From positions 1 through 64,000 of the forward strand of contig NZ_DFQS01000057.1 of NCBI RefSeq assembly GCF_002377905.1: a stretch of DNA of 64,000 nucleotides. The letters run 5' to 3'. Below are positions 37,456-46,106 of the stretch, piece after piece. Position 1 is the stretch's first letter, and each line of letters opens with the position of its first letter. The stretch comes from Psychrobacter sp. UBA3483. GTDB taxonomy: Bacteria; Pseudomonadota; Gammaproteobacteria; Pseudomonadales; Moraxellaceae. Both the position numbers and the translations under genes were made by a program. The notes beneath the pieces were generated by a model. That model ran no database searches and was not told where the DNA came from. It saw only the letters and a program-made list of their open reading frames with translations.

Positions 37456-37495
37456 GAGAGCATCTGGTGCAATTTGTCAAACACCCTTCGCTCTC
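37456..37495. promoter_or_regulatory. Symmetric 40-bp dyad between the recombinase cassette and the XRE gene
   Basis: GAGAGC (37456-37461) pairs with GCTCTC (37490-37495), and GGTG (37466-37469) pairs with CACC (37482-37485), with four-base gaps on both sides and a 12-base centre. The symmetry is exact in position. It could be the operator of the XRE regulator or a recombination core site for the neighbouring recombinases. Confidence 0.5.
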
Positions 37496-37643
37496 ACAGT
37501 TCAAAGATTATTATTGATAATTTTTGCAAGAATACTGTTATAAAGTTATGATTGACTTAGAAGGTTATTTAGGATTTATAGGGTATAATACAGCTTTATA
37601 AATTATCCGTATAGTTAACTATTGTAATTAGGATATTAATCAA

Positions 37644-38033
37644 TTGAATAATATATTTTTAGCTGAAGAACGTGTACGACTAGGTTTTAAAGCAAAAGAA
37701 GTAGCGGATTTTGCGGGGATAGCAATACCAACGCAGTCTAATTATGAGAAAGGTAAACGAAGTCCTGACACAAGATACCTTTATGAAATATCAAAGCTAG
37801 GTTTTGATATTCATTATGTGGTCACAGGGAAACGTAGTGTCGATGGAGTATCTAAAGATGATAGATCTTTATTGGAATTATTTAATAATGCCCCTAAAGC
37901 TGTCCAAAATTATATAAGGTCAGGTTTGTATATGACCCAACCTCGCAAAATGCTTATCCCAAGTGTTATTGAACCCGATGTAGTTGATACTATTGAATAC
38001 TCTGCTGATCAAAAGTTAATTGAGAAAGATTGA
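37644..38033 (+). CDS. XRE-family regulator
   Basis: The 129-residue protein has a helix-turn-helix at the N-terminus (GFKAKEVADFAGIAIPTQSN, then YEKGKRSPD). The remainder lacks a recognisable domain. The start is a TTG with TTAGGA upstream. It is divergent from the recombinase cassette and converges with the P4-type integrase, so it is probably the control gene of the element, as in phages and integrative islands. Confidence 0.85.
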   Translation: MNNIFLAEERVRLGFKAKEVADFAGIAIPTQSNYEKGKRSPDTRYLYEISKLGFDIHYVVTGKRSVDGVSKDDRSLLELFNNAPKAVQNYIRSGLYMTQPRKMLIPSVIEPDVVDTIEYSADQKLIEKD

Positions 38034-38071
38034 ATAAGTATTCACAGCTCATAGGTTTTTCATGAAAAACC

Positions 38072-39352
38072 CTAAGATCTCTTTTTAGGAGAGTTTCTTA
38101 GTTCATCTATATAATCAGCCCAATTTTGCATCATTAGCACTCTGGTATTAATTTCATCTAATCGGTTATAAGCGCCACCATGCGTATCCTTTATTCGATG
38201 TCCTAATTGCAGCTCAGTCACGATATCTGAATAACGCAGCTCAGGTTGTTCCATAAGTAAGGTTTTGGCCGATGCTCGGAATCCATGAGCGCATTGAATA
38301 TCTTTGTATCCAAGCCTATGGAATATCTGTACTAGAGTCGCTTTACTAATATAGTTATTGCTTGAGGCACGCAGTGATGCAAATACATATTCTTTATGAC
38401 CTGTGATTACTTGTATTCTTCGTAAGCGTTCAATGACTTGCGTGGCTAAAGGCACAACTAAGTGCGATACCATATCCTCACGGCCTTCGCCTTTAGTAGG
38501 AGAGAACGCCCACAGCTTATTATCCCAATCTATATCTTGCCAGCGCATAGAGCGCAAATCGATACTACGTACGAAGACATATGGTAGTAGATTCATTGCC
38601 TCCAATGTGATTTTACTTGCACCTTTAAAATTGGACATGTCATTTAGAAGGGTTGCAAACTGATCAGGCTTGGTAATGGCTGGTAAGTGATTGCCTGAGC
38701 TGGCAGGTGCAAGCTCACCTCGGGTATCAATCGCCACATTTCTATCGCACAACCCTCGAGCAACAGCAAACGAAAAGACTTTTTCAGTATACAAACGAGT
38801 GCTTGCACCAACGAAAGTCGCTTGATTGTCATTATTCTGAATTGACTCACACACACTCAGTATCATCTCGCTGGTGATATCGTCCATTCTCAAGTCGCCA
38901 ATTTCACGACACATATATCCCAGACATAAATCCCAAAACTTGAGGGTTGACTCACTAAATGACGGTTTTTTAGACTTGCCTTGATTGCGACCTGATGTTT
39001 TGTGTTCTCGCCATGCTTGGGCAATGTCAGAAAACGTAGCATTTTTTAGGTGAGTATACTTATTAGTTTGCTCTTTTTGCTGGATAGCTTTAGGGTCAGA
39101 ACCTTTTGCGACCGTATTAAGGATGGCTTCTGCTTTATACTTAACTTCATGTAAACTGATCTCCTCAATCTTACCTAACATCATCCTAGGGCGTTTGCCC
39201 TCGATATGTGGATGGGAATATCGCAAGTAGTATTCCTTTTTACCATTTGGATAAATACGCAGACTTAAACCAGCCACACCTGAGACACTGACCGAATAAT
39301 CCTTATCTCGGCATTCAAGCTTATTGATATCGTTTGCATTATTGATAGTCAT
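38072..39352 (-). CDS. P4-type tyrosine integrase
   Basis: The product has 426 residues. The N-terminal part has the integrase arm-binding domain pattern (GLSLRIYPNGKKEYYLRYSH and MMLGKIEEISLHEVKYKAE). The catalytic part has Arg in VFVRSIDLRSMRWQDID, HGFRASAKTLLME, LGHRIKDTHGGAYNR with the nucleophile Tyr, all in normal order. Such integrases usually insert islands at tRNA genes, but no tRNA was found nearby. The TGGACACTG repeats and a strong hairpin just upstream of its start at 39478-39581 may mark its attachment region. Confidence 0.93.
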   Translation of the reverse strand: MTINNANDINKLECRDKDYSVSVSGVAGLSLRIYPNGKKEYYLRYSHPHIEGKRPRMMLGKIEEISLHEVKYKAEAILNTVAKGSDPKAIQQKEQTNKYTHLKNATFSDIAQAWREHKTSGRNQGKSKKPSFSESTLKFWDLCLGYMCREIGDLRMDDITSEMILSVCESIQNNDNQATFVGASTRLYTEKVFSFAVARGLCDRNVAIDTRGELAPASSGNHLPAITKPDQFATLLNDMSNFKGASKITLEAMNLLPYVFVRSIDLRSMRWQDIDWDNKLWAFSPTKGEGREDMVSHLVVPLATQVIERLRRIQVITGHKEYVFASLRASSNNYISKATLVQIFHRLGYKDIQCAHGFRASAKTLLMEQPELRYSDIVTELQLGHRIKDTHGGAYNRLDEINTRVLMMQNWADYIDELRNSPKKRS

Positions 39353-39477
39353 GATGTGTATCCGTAATTTCTCTAAGGTAGATGAGTTATGATTATTGAT
39401 CTAATATCTATATGCTGAGGTCCAGAGTAATTTTTCAGTAGGTTTTTCAAGTTAAGGAAAGCAGCATGGAATATTAT

Positions 39478-39498
39478 TGGACACTGCTATGGACACTG
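39478..39498. repeat. Direct repeat TGGACACTG, two copies
   Basis: TGGACACTG occurs at 39478-39486 and 39490-39498 (12-base period), about 125 bases upstream of the integrase start. Short direct repeats of this kind flank the core in P4-type integrase attachment regions, so it is a candidate integrase-binding or att site. Confidence 0.5.
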
Positions 39499-39550
39499 GT
39501 ATTCGCTAATATTATTAGAAAAACCTTATATAATAAAGGTTTTAACACTT

Positions 39551-39581
39551 AATTATCCCCAAGTTAAGGTTGGGGATAATT
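39551..39581. repeat. Perfect 12-bp inverted repeat (hairpin)
   Basis: AATTATCCCCAA pairs with TTGGGGATAATT around the loop GTTAAGG. No T-run follows on either strand, so it is not an ordinary terminator. Its place beside the integrase suggests an end or attachment signal of the island. Confidence 0.6.
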
Positions 39582-40576
39582 ATAGTATAGTGGAGAAAGA
39601 AGGAGTAAGCTATTTTTTTGTTGATATATATGGTGTTTGAAGGAATAAACTTCACATAGGTTAAAAGTAAGAGTGCTGTTTGCTATTGGCAATAGAGTCC
39701 TTCGACATATTTGCACGAAAAACCGTGCTCCTGTACTTGCACAGAATACCTTAATCAGGGTGATAGTACTGTTCTGTGCAAATTTGGAAGGTATCAACTC
39801 AATGCTTTATATTAAGATATCTCAGGAAGAACGAGAGATGTTAGAAAAGACCAATGAATGTTTCACTAATTAGGAAGGCTCTTTTGATGACTCTAAATAA
39901 AAGCGTATTACAACGTAGTTAGCTATGATGATAGCAGCTATAAGGTGCATCTAGATTGGACCTACTGATATGCCAAGTAGGCGCATTGTCAGAGCTTGTA
40001 TACATGCTTATCAATGATATAGAGTAATAGGCATTCAGAAGGGTTATTGCTTTTACTTTGAGCTGATTGTCACTTGGTGGCGAATACTTCTGTACCTAAC
40101 GTAGTTCAAGCATATTCGCATTAATGAGGAAGTCGGCTAAGCTACCAACAATCGATTGATGAGTGATTCGGTTATTAGGTGATGATTAGAAATGACAGAT
40201 TATGCAAAGGGCTTGGTAGGTATTGTGAAGGTAATAAGCTTAGCAATGATGAGCAGAGCAAGATTACCAAACAGACTAACTTTGAATGAATAGTAAAATT
40301 ACTGTATCTACAACATATCTATAATAGGCTTCTGGAATATATAGAGAGGCTATTAGCGACTTGAATTAATACATTAATCGATTACGGATAAACTAGGATC
40401 TATGAAGACTCTATACATTAAGGCTTCAAGATATATCAGTTAGTAATTATACTAGCGGTGATTACAATGATTATTTGAACAGGTAACACATATCATGGTT
40501 AAGCAATTAACAACCAGACTGACTAACAAATTACTGTTTGATCATAATCCCATGAACTTATCATCGGGTACCGTCC
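39582..40576. other. Gene-poor stretch between the island and dif
   Basis: I see no convincing gene here. A ten-base inverted repeat, TTGCACAGAA (39737-39746) with TTCTGTGCAA (39772-39781), is present around a 25-base loop. Several short open frames look random, with stops scattered in all frames around 39900-40500. The stretch may be relics of lost island genes. Confidence 0.5.
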
Positions 40577-40604
40577 CTTTAACATAATATACATTATGCG
40601 AAAA
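40577..40604 (-). other. dif: Chromosomal dif site (XerC/XerD recombination site)
   Basis: Read on the minus strand, an 11-6-11 arrangement is seen: TTTTCGCATAA, TGTATA, TTATGTTAAAG. The E. coli dif site is GGTGCGCATAA, TGTATA, TTATGTTAAAT, so the central 22 bases (CGCATAA to TTAAA) are identical. The XerD arm differs only at its last base, and the XerC arm differs only in its outer four. This is the site where chromosome dimers are resolved and it marks the replication terminus. Confidence 0.88.
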
Positions 40605-40771
40605 TAAGCCAACGGTCTTAAGAGTAAAGTACATAATATTTTTATCTAACTTTCTCTGTCATGATTGTCATTTGTTTCCAGCCAAAAAGAAATATCTACA
40701 ATGTTCATCTTCGCATTTAATATTAATACCAGCACCGACTTTAAAATTTTCATTTAAAACTTCAGCGCCAG

Positions 40772-41257
40772 CTAACGACAATGCTCTAGCAAATACTCGC
40801 GTAAAGACTTTCCATCCTCATCTAGGATGACATCCGTCACTTGGCAAGCCACGTCATGACCAACGCTTTTACATGACAGTTCATAATACACATCATCTCC
40901 TTGTGCCAAGCTGACTTGAACCAATCCTTGCTCGGTTACTGCAAACTGCTTATCTTGCTCATAATCAGGATCTTGCGAACTCCATAAAACATCATAACCA
41001 ATATGACAAGACATTTGCTCTCTAGCAAAATAATCCCGCTCAAGCTGCATGGCCGCTTTTAGCTCTGGGCTGCCATATTGGTGCAAAACCACTGGATAAT
41101 CTTGACCCTGATTATCCACATCTTGTTGGTACATATCTGCGATGGTCGTGACTTTCATGGCAAACGTCGTCTGCAAGGCTTCTGTTAGATTGGCGGTCGC
41201 AGACATGGCAAAAAACCCTATGATTAACATCATGATAGAAAATATTGTTTTCTGCAT
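40772..41257 (-). CDS. Secreted protein of unknown function
   Basis: The protein has a signal peptide (MQKTIFSIMMLIIGFFAMSA) and a mature part of about 140 residues with four cysteines (SCHIGYDVLW, LSCKSVGHDVACQV). I do not recognise the family. The start at 41257 is preferred because GGAG stands six bases upstream, which the earlier ATG lacks. It is probably periplasmic, perhaps with disulfides. Confidence 0.75.
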   Translation of the reverse strand: MQKTIFSIMMLIIGFFAMSATANLTEALQTTFAMKVTTIADMYQQDVDNQGQDYPVVLHQYGSPELKAAMQLERDYFAREQMSCHIGYDVLWSSQDPDYEQDKQFAVTEQGLVQVSLAQGDDVYYELSCKSVGHDVACQVTDVILDEDGKSLREYLLEHCR

Positions 41258-41512
41258 GGCGCTCTCCATCGGCTACAACATATGATGTATTATATTCATA
41301 AAAAAGAATATAAACTATTGTTTTACGCTATTATTATGTCAATGAAGTTTTTCAAACAACAACCCCGTTTACACTGCAACATTATCAACTTTGGGCAGTT
41401 ATGAGTACTATTGATAAATAATCGCTACTGATAAGCGAACACCGATGTAAACCAGCAATAACCTAGGTTTCAAGCCATTCTAATTTTAATAAGCTACGAT
41501 AAGGATATTTTT

Positions 41513-42187
41513 ATGATGTCATCATCTCGTTTTAATATTTTTCAGTCAGGTTTGTATAAATTAACCACTGCGGCGTGCTTTGCTTCCATACTTGTCGCGA
41601 CTGGCTGCTCATCTTCCGCTGAGTCTACCGTTAAAATACCCAGCCAACAAAATGGCAACACCTCAGCACCCGTTATCTCCGATATGAGCCAGCAAACGCT
41701 TAGGCAGCAAGCTTTACGTATCCAGCGTGCACTGGCGAACAACGACTTTGCGCGCATTACCAACGACATTCATCCGACGCGCGGTGTGCGTTTTTCCATG
41801 TATGCCTATGTGCGCCCTGAGACTGATAAAGTCTTTAGCCGCGAGCAATTCGCGCAGTACTTACAACAATCCAGAATCCGCTTTACTTGGGGTGAACGTG
41901 ATGGCTCTGGTGAGCCGTTAGTGATTCCGCTCCCAGAATACTTGGAAACTTGGGTCGATGGCGATACCTATAACAATGCCAGTATCAGCGTTAACGAGTT
42001 TAAGCACAGTGGTAATATGATTAATAATTTAAAAGAAATTTATCCCAATTCCGAGTTTGTTGAGTTTTATCATAAAGGCTCAGAGCAATACTCTGGTATG
42101 GATTGGCGTATCATGCGCTTAGTGTTTGATGAGTACCAAGGCAAGCGCTATTTGGTCGCTATCGTCAATGAACAATGGACGGTTTAA
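41513..42187 (+). CDS. Lipoprotein of unknown function
   Basis: The 224-residue protein has a hydrophobic leader ending in the lipobox VATGC, so Cys32 is the likely lipidated residue. The mature part has an NTF2-like look (RIQRALANNDFARITNDIHP and MRLVFDEYQGKRYLVAIVNE). No catalytic motif was identified. A clear terminator hairpin follows at 42241-42270. Confidence 0.8.
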   Translation: MMSSSRFNIFQSGLYKLTTAACFASILVATGCSSSAESTVKIPSQQNGNTSAPVISDMSQQTLRQQALRIQRALANNDFARITNDIHPTRGVRFSMYAYVRPETDKVFSREQFAQYLQQSRIRFTWGERDGSGEPLVIPLPEYLETWVDGDTYNNASISVNEFKHSGNMINNLKEIYPNSEFVEFYHKGSEQYSGMDWRIMRLVFDEYQGKRYLVAIVNEQWTV

Positions 42188-42240
42188 ATAATTTTTAGCT
42201 ATAAAAACAAGCGCTTACAGTCATAAAATCCAACAATAAT

Positions 42241-42270
42241 GGGCAGTGCTATTAAATCAATACACTGCCC
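42241..42270 (+). terminator. Rho-independent terminator
   Basis: GGGCAGTG and CACTGCCC form an eight-base stem with a 14-base loop, followed by TTTTCATCTGTTTT. It lies 54 bases after the lipoprotein stop. Confidence 0.75.
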
Positions 42271-42340
42271 TTTTCATCTGTTTTCTAAGCTATTAAACGG
42301 ATAATTAAGACATTAGCGACTGAAAAATCCGTAAAAAAAC

Positions 42341-42766
42341 TTATAAACTGAGTAAACATTGATGATTTTTATAGGTCATATAGAAGGTAGTAGCAGTACC
42401 CTTATCCTCTTTACTTTCATATACTGGATAATCATACGCTTCCTCAAAAACGCCCTTATAACTATCTAGTTTATCCATGCCTTTTGTCGTTAAATCTGCT
42501 TTGTTGTTTATATTCATTAAATGATAAATGTCACTATAATCAACCCCTTTTTGTCTCATCTCCATAATATTGAAAGCAAAAGCTGACTGAGTTGAACAAA
42601 AACCTTCATTATCAGGTATATTTTTGACTTTATCGAGGGTTGAATCTATATATACTCCTAATTCTTGCAGCTCTTTAGGATATTGTGAGAGCGCATTGAT
42701 AGCATAGGCCGGATGCGTTATCAGCAAAGCATAAATTAAAATTAGCAATTTTTTCATGAAATTCAT
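42341..42766 (-). CDS. Small secreted protein of unknown function
   Basis: The 141-residue protein starts with a signal peptide (MKKLLILIYALLITHPAYA after a short MNF extension). The mature part has two Cys (GFCSTQSAFAF and NHQCLLSL). I do not recognise the family. It is transcribed alone on the minus strand, 52 bases downstream of mtfA, and could share its transcript. Confidence 0.75.
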   Translation of the reverse strand: MNFMKKLLILIYALLITHPAYAINALSQYPKELQELGVYIDSTLDKVKNIPDNEGFCSTQSAFAFNIMEMRQKGVDYSDIYHLMNINNKADLTTKGMDKLDSYKGVFEEAYDYPVYESKEDKGTATTFYMTYKNHQCLLSL

Positions 42767-42818
42767 ATTCTTGTAAGTATGGTTTTTTTCTAATCGCTTT
42801 TACCAAGACGCCTTTCAT

Positions 42819-43562
42819 TTATAGCGGCGTTTGGCGAAAAAACTTCACCATTATCTCGTAAATATCAGGATAAGCATCAATTAGCTTTTGCGGCGTCTCA
42901 AAAAATACTTCGCTCAGTACCGCGAAGAACTCTGCTGGATTGGTCGCGCCATAACGGTCGAGACCTGATTTATGATGGCTTTGAAAATCCTCAAAGTCTC
43001 GGCTCATAATCTTGGTCCAGTGCGCCGGATCCATATCTGGTTGCAGCGGCGGAAAGCCATTAGCACGACCATTTAGCATATCAAGCTTATGCACAAATTC
43101 ATGAATGACCACGTTATGACCATCGCGCTCACCTGAGTGTTTGGCATCCTTCCACGACAGAATAACGGGGCCACGCAGCCACGCTTCACCGCTACGGTGC
43201 TGACTGCCCTCATGGACAACCCCCAACTCATCGACGGTGGTGGTTTCGCTTTTATAAGAACCTGAATAAATAATAATGGCCGACCAGCCAGCGTACCACT
43301 CAAGGCTTAGGTTTAAAATAGGCAGGCAAGCTTGTAAGGCGATAGATTGCTTGACCGCATCGGTAATCTCGAAACCCTGTGCGCCAGTAATCGACTTATC
43401 CGCCAAAAACAACGTCGCCAGCTCAAACAAGCGTGTTAGCTCATCCTCGTCTAGCCTATCAAGTATGACAATACGCTGAGCCGCTTGCAGCCAGTCAGCA
43501 TGGGTAAACTCGCTGTTGTCCAATATGCGCTGCTCGCGCCAGTCTTTTATCATACTAAACAT
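42819..43562 (-). CDS. mtfA: MtfA zinc peptidase family protein
   Basis: The 247-residue protein has the zinc-binding site VVIHEFVHKLDMLNG (HExxH) and the third zinc-ligand region in YGATNPAEFFAVLSEVFFE. The N-terminal segment is all-helical, as in MtfA. E. coli MtfA inactivates the Mlc repressor and so adjusts glucose uptake; the partner here is not shown. AGGA precedes the ATG. The next gene upstream is a RhuM-Fic fusion. Confidence 0.92.
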   Translation of the reverse strand: MFSMIKDWREQRILDNSEFTHADWLQAAQRIVILDRLDEDELTRLFELATLFLADKSITGAQGFEITDAVKQSIALQACLPILNLSLEWYAGWSAIIIYSGSYKSETTTVDELGVVHEGSQHRSGEAWLRGPVILSWKDAKHSGERDGHNVVIHEFVHKLDMLNGRANGFPPLQPDMDPAHWTKIMSRDFEDFQSHHKSGLDRYGATNPAEFFAVLSEVFFETPQKLIDAYPDIYEIMVKFFRQTPL

Positions 43563-43658
43563 AGTGAGTTTCCTTTAATTTTGGCGTTGAATCTGCTTTT
43601 TATTATTGGCGTTATGTGTTTTTAAGGGGTTAAATGTTGTTGACAATAAACCTGTTTA

Positions 43659-44669
43659 TCAAGACTCTAAGGACAGCATATTCATAATCAATTTAATCAA
43701 GGTTTCTTTTTGGTTGGGGTCAGACTCGGCAACCAATAACGTTAATGCGGCAAGACCTGTGTTATTGATGACCATATCACCTTTATCATTAAGCAGTCGA
43801 TTATTCCGATGCAGAAAATCTACAAACAAAAAAGCGCCGCTGCGTTTATTGCCATCGGTAAAAGGATGGTTTTTGACCATAAAGTACAGTAGGTGTGCCG
43901 CCTTACTCTCGATGGTCGGGTACGCAGGCGCGCCAAACACCGTTTGCTCTAAATTACCCAGTACACTGTCCAAGCCATCACCGCGAGGCTTAGCAAATAG
44001 CTCAGTCGCCTCACCTCTATCTATCAGCTGCGCTTTCAAATCTGTCAGCGCTGCCATCGCCTCAGTCGGACTGGGTAAGATACCGCCCTCTTGCCCTACA
44101 GGATTATCAAGTAATCCTTCGTCATAGCGCTGTAACCATAAGAATGTCTGTGTGTAACGGCTGATAATCTCAACCAAGCCACGGCCTTCATCAGTTTTAA
44201 GCTCGGGACTTTGCGCGGTTTTTCGAATTAAATTTAACGCTTGTTGTAGCTCGCTTGAGTTTTTATCAAAGCGCTCTTGATTGAGCGTGTAGCCTTGAAC
44301 TAAGTATTCTCGTAAGCGCTGAGTTGCCCATATACGGAACTGAGTACCTTTTTTGGAATTAACTCGATAACCCACAGAAATAATAGCATCTAGATTGTAA
44401 AAGCGAATGTTACGTCGAACCTGCCGACTCCCTTCTTGACGAACTACCGAGGAATACTCGGTAGTTGCTTCTGGGTCTAACTCACCTTCTTTATAAATAT
44501 TTTTTAGATGCAACCCTATGGTATCCGAGTCTTTTTCAAACAGCGTCGCCAATTGGGATTGTGAGAGCCATAGAGTGTCGTGTTCTAAGCGTATCTCTAT
44601 CTGCGCCTTTCCATCAGCGCTTTCATATATCTCTACTTTTGCCACTTCATCATTCATAACGTTAATCAT
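43659..44669 (-). CDS. RhuM-Fic fusion protein
   Basis: The 336-residue protein has two parts. Residues 1-140 match the RhuM family (LWLSQSQLATLFEKDSDTIG; YNLDAIISVGYRVNSKKGTQ). The C-terminal part is a Fic domain with the full AMPylation loop HPFTDGNKRSGAFLFVDFL. Fic enzymes attach AMP or related groups to proteins; with the active-site loop intact it should be active. I found no inhibitory Ser/Thr-x-x-x-Glu-Gly/Asn motif, nor a separate antitoxin gene nearby, which is odd for an active Fic protein. GGAG is seven bases upstream of the start. Confidence 0.9.
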   Translation of the reverse strand: MINVMNDEVAKVEIYESADGKAQIEIRLEHDTLWLSQSQLATLFEKDSDTIGLHLKNIYKEGELDPEATTEYSSVVRQEGSRQVRRNIRFYNLDAIISVGYRVNSKKGTQFRIWATQRLREYLVQGYTLNQERFDKNSSELQQALNLIRKTAQSPELKTDEGRGLVEIISRYTQTFLWLQRYDEGLLDNPVGQEGGILPSPTEAMAALTDLKAQLIDRGEATELFAKPRGDGLDSVLGNLEQTVFGAPAYPTIESKAAHLLYFMVKNHPFTDGNKRSGAFLFVDFLHRNNRLLNDKGDMVINNTGLAALTLLVAESDPNQKETLIKLIMNMLSLES

Positions 44670-44775
44670 CTCAGCTCTCCCCCAATCCTAATCCCAATAT
44701 AAATGCTTGCGCTGTGGTTATTATTCTTAATAGGCAAATCATACAGCGACTGCATGACAGAGTACATAACAATGA

Positions 44776-45876
44776 CTATTCTGTGCCTGTGCTTGGCGTA
44801 TCTCGCGGCGTATAACCGAAATGCTGCTTATAAATGCGTGAAAAGTAACCTTGGTCACCGTAACCGACTCGATGCGCCACTTCATCGATGGTCACATAAC
44901 TTTTGGTTTTTAAAATATGATTGGCCTGCTTTAAGCGCAATTCTTTTACCCATTCCGAAAAACTATAGGGCAACTCAGCAAACAGCTTATGCAAGTATCT
45001 GACCGATATATGACAAGCAGCAGCGACCATCGCTGGTGTCAAAGCAGGGTTTTCTAGGTGCAGATGGACGTAATGCTCGATGCGCTTTAGACGCACCGAC
45101 TGTATGGACGAGCTGCTACTCATCATCACCTCTTTCGGGGCGCCCAATGTCAATATAATAAGATTAAGCAGCTGCTGCTCTAGGATTTTAACCTCTAAAG
45201 CCGCCAATCGATGCTGCTGAATCAGCTCTAATATCTGTCTGATTTGAAAAACCAGCAACCTGCCAGCCCCTTCATCAATAGACAGACTGCGGGCAAATTG
45301 CCGCTCTATCGTACCCATTTGCGGGCTTAATAGCGCTAATGGTACCTTAATCACATATAACGATACTTCTTGCAGGTGATAAAACTCGTAAGGTAAGTTT
45401 GATAGCTCAATAAAAAACTGACCCGGGCTTGAGGTTAATTGGCGGTTTTTTTGCGCAAAACGGACGCTACCGGTCACAGGAAAGGTGATTAAAATACTGT
45501 CATCGCTACTATTGTCCTTAACGCCGTCACTAGACTGATTGCTTACTAAGCTGCGTTTATAATGCACGGTATTGGCATGATAATGAGACACGCCGATATC
45601 CAAAAGCTTGGCGTGTTGCAAATAACCAGCAAATTGACTTGGCTGTCGAAAGTTGACATTGAGATCAAAATAGGTGTCGTTGATGGTGTGCTTCCAATCA
45701 AACGCGTCTAACGTTTGAGGAGCGCTTATAGCAGGCGTTGAAGATATTGGCGAAAATGGGGTTAATAGTGGTGATGATATTGCCGAATTTGAAATAGAAC
45801 ACTCCCCTACAATGTCCATGAGACTATCGCTGTTTGCTGTGCCATTTGTCTTATCTGTATCGTGACCTGCATTCAT
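44776..45876 (-). CDS. AraC-family regulator with AraC-binding-like sensor domain
   Basis: The 366-residue protein has an N-terminal cupin-like domain (residues 60-230) and a C-terminal AraC DNA-binding domain: LTPAMVAAACHISVRYLHKL then TIDEVAHRVGYGDQGYFSRI and YKQHFGYTPRD. It lies directly downstream of the hyuB-hyuA genes on the same strand and may control them, although a terminator separates it from hyuA. Confidence 0.88.
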   Translation of the reverse strand: MNAGHDTDKTNGTANSDSLMDIVGECSISNSAISSPLLTPFSPISSTPAISAPQTLDAFDWKHTINDTYFDLNVNFRQPSQFAGYLQHAKLLDIGVSHYHANTVHYKRSLVSNQSSDGVKDNSSDDSILITFPVTGSVRFAQKNRQLTSSPGQFFIELSNLPYEFYHLQEVSLYVIKVPLALLSPQMGTIERQFARSLSIDEGAGRLLVFQIRQILELIQQHRLAALEVKILEQQLLNLIILTLGAPKEVMMSSSSSIQSVRLKRIEHYVHLHLENPALTPAMVAAACHISVRYLHKLFAELPYSFSEWVKELRLKQANHILKTKSYVTIDEVAHRVGYGDQGYFSRIYKQHFGYTPRDTPSTGTE

Positions 45877-46024
45877 CCTTGAATACTCTATGAATAAAAA
45901 ACGAGCCGTAATCGCTGTTTATACACTAAGCGCTATTTGTAAGCATTTTATTAGATGCTAAGCGGTTATTTTTATATCATAAACGTATAACTACTATCAT
46001 GTCTAATACGATACCTAAAACAAA

Positions 46025-46058
46025 CATCAGGCATTAAACGAGGGTTCAATGCCTGATG
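46025..46058 (-). terminator. Rho-independent terminator after hyuA
   Basis: CATCAGGCATT (46025-46035) and AATGCCTGATG (46048-46058) form a perfect 11-base stem with a 12-base loop. On the minus strand it is followed by TTTGTTTT. Confidence 0.8.
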
Positions 46059-46106
46059 GAAAGGTTATAAAAAGCTAGAACGATAAAAAACGATAAAAAC
46101 TGCAAG

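Noticed and set aside
39564..39797. 77-codon minus-strand frame near the integrase
   Set aside because: Low-quality sequence with a hydrophobic and aromatic mix typical of AT-rich noise; covers inverted repeats.
39673..39873. 66-codon plus-strand frame ahead of the dif region
   Set aside because: No ribosome site, no family match, and part of it is a hairpin.
38000..40700. A tRNA gene as target of the P4-type integrase
   Set aside because: I looked on both strands for a cloverleaf with a conserved T-loop and found none.
43606..44127. 173-codon plus-strand frame
   Set aside because: It is antisense to the Fic domain and has random composition.
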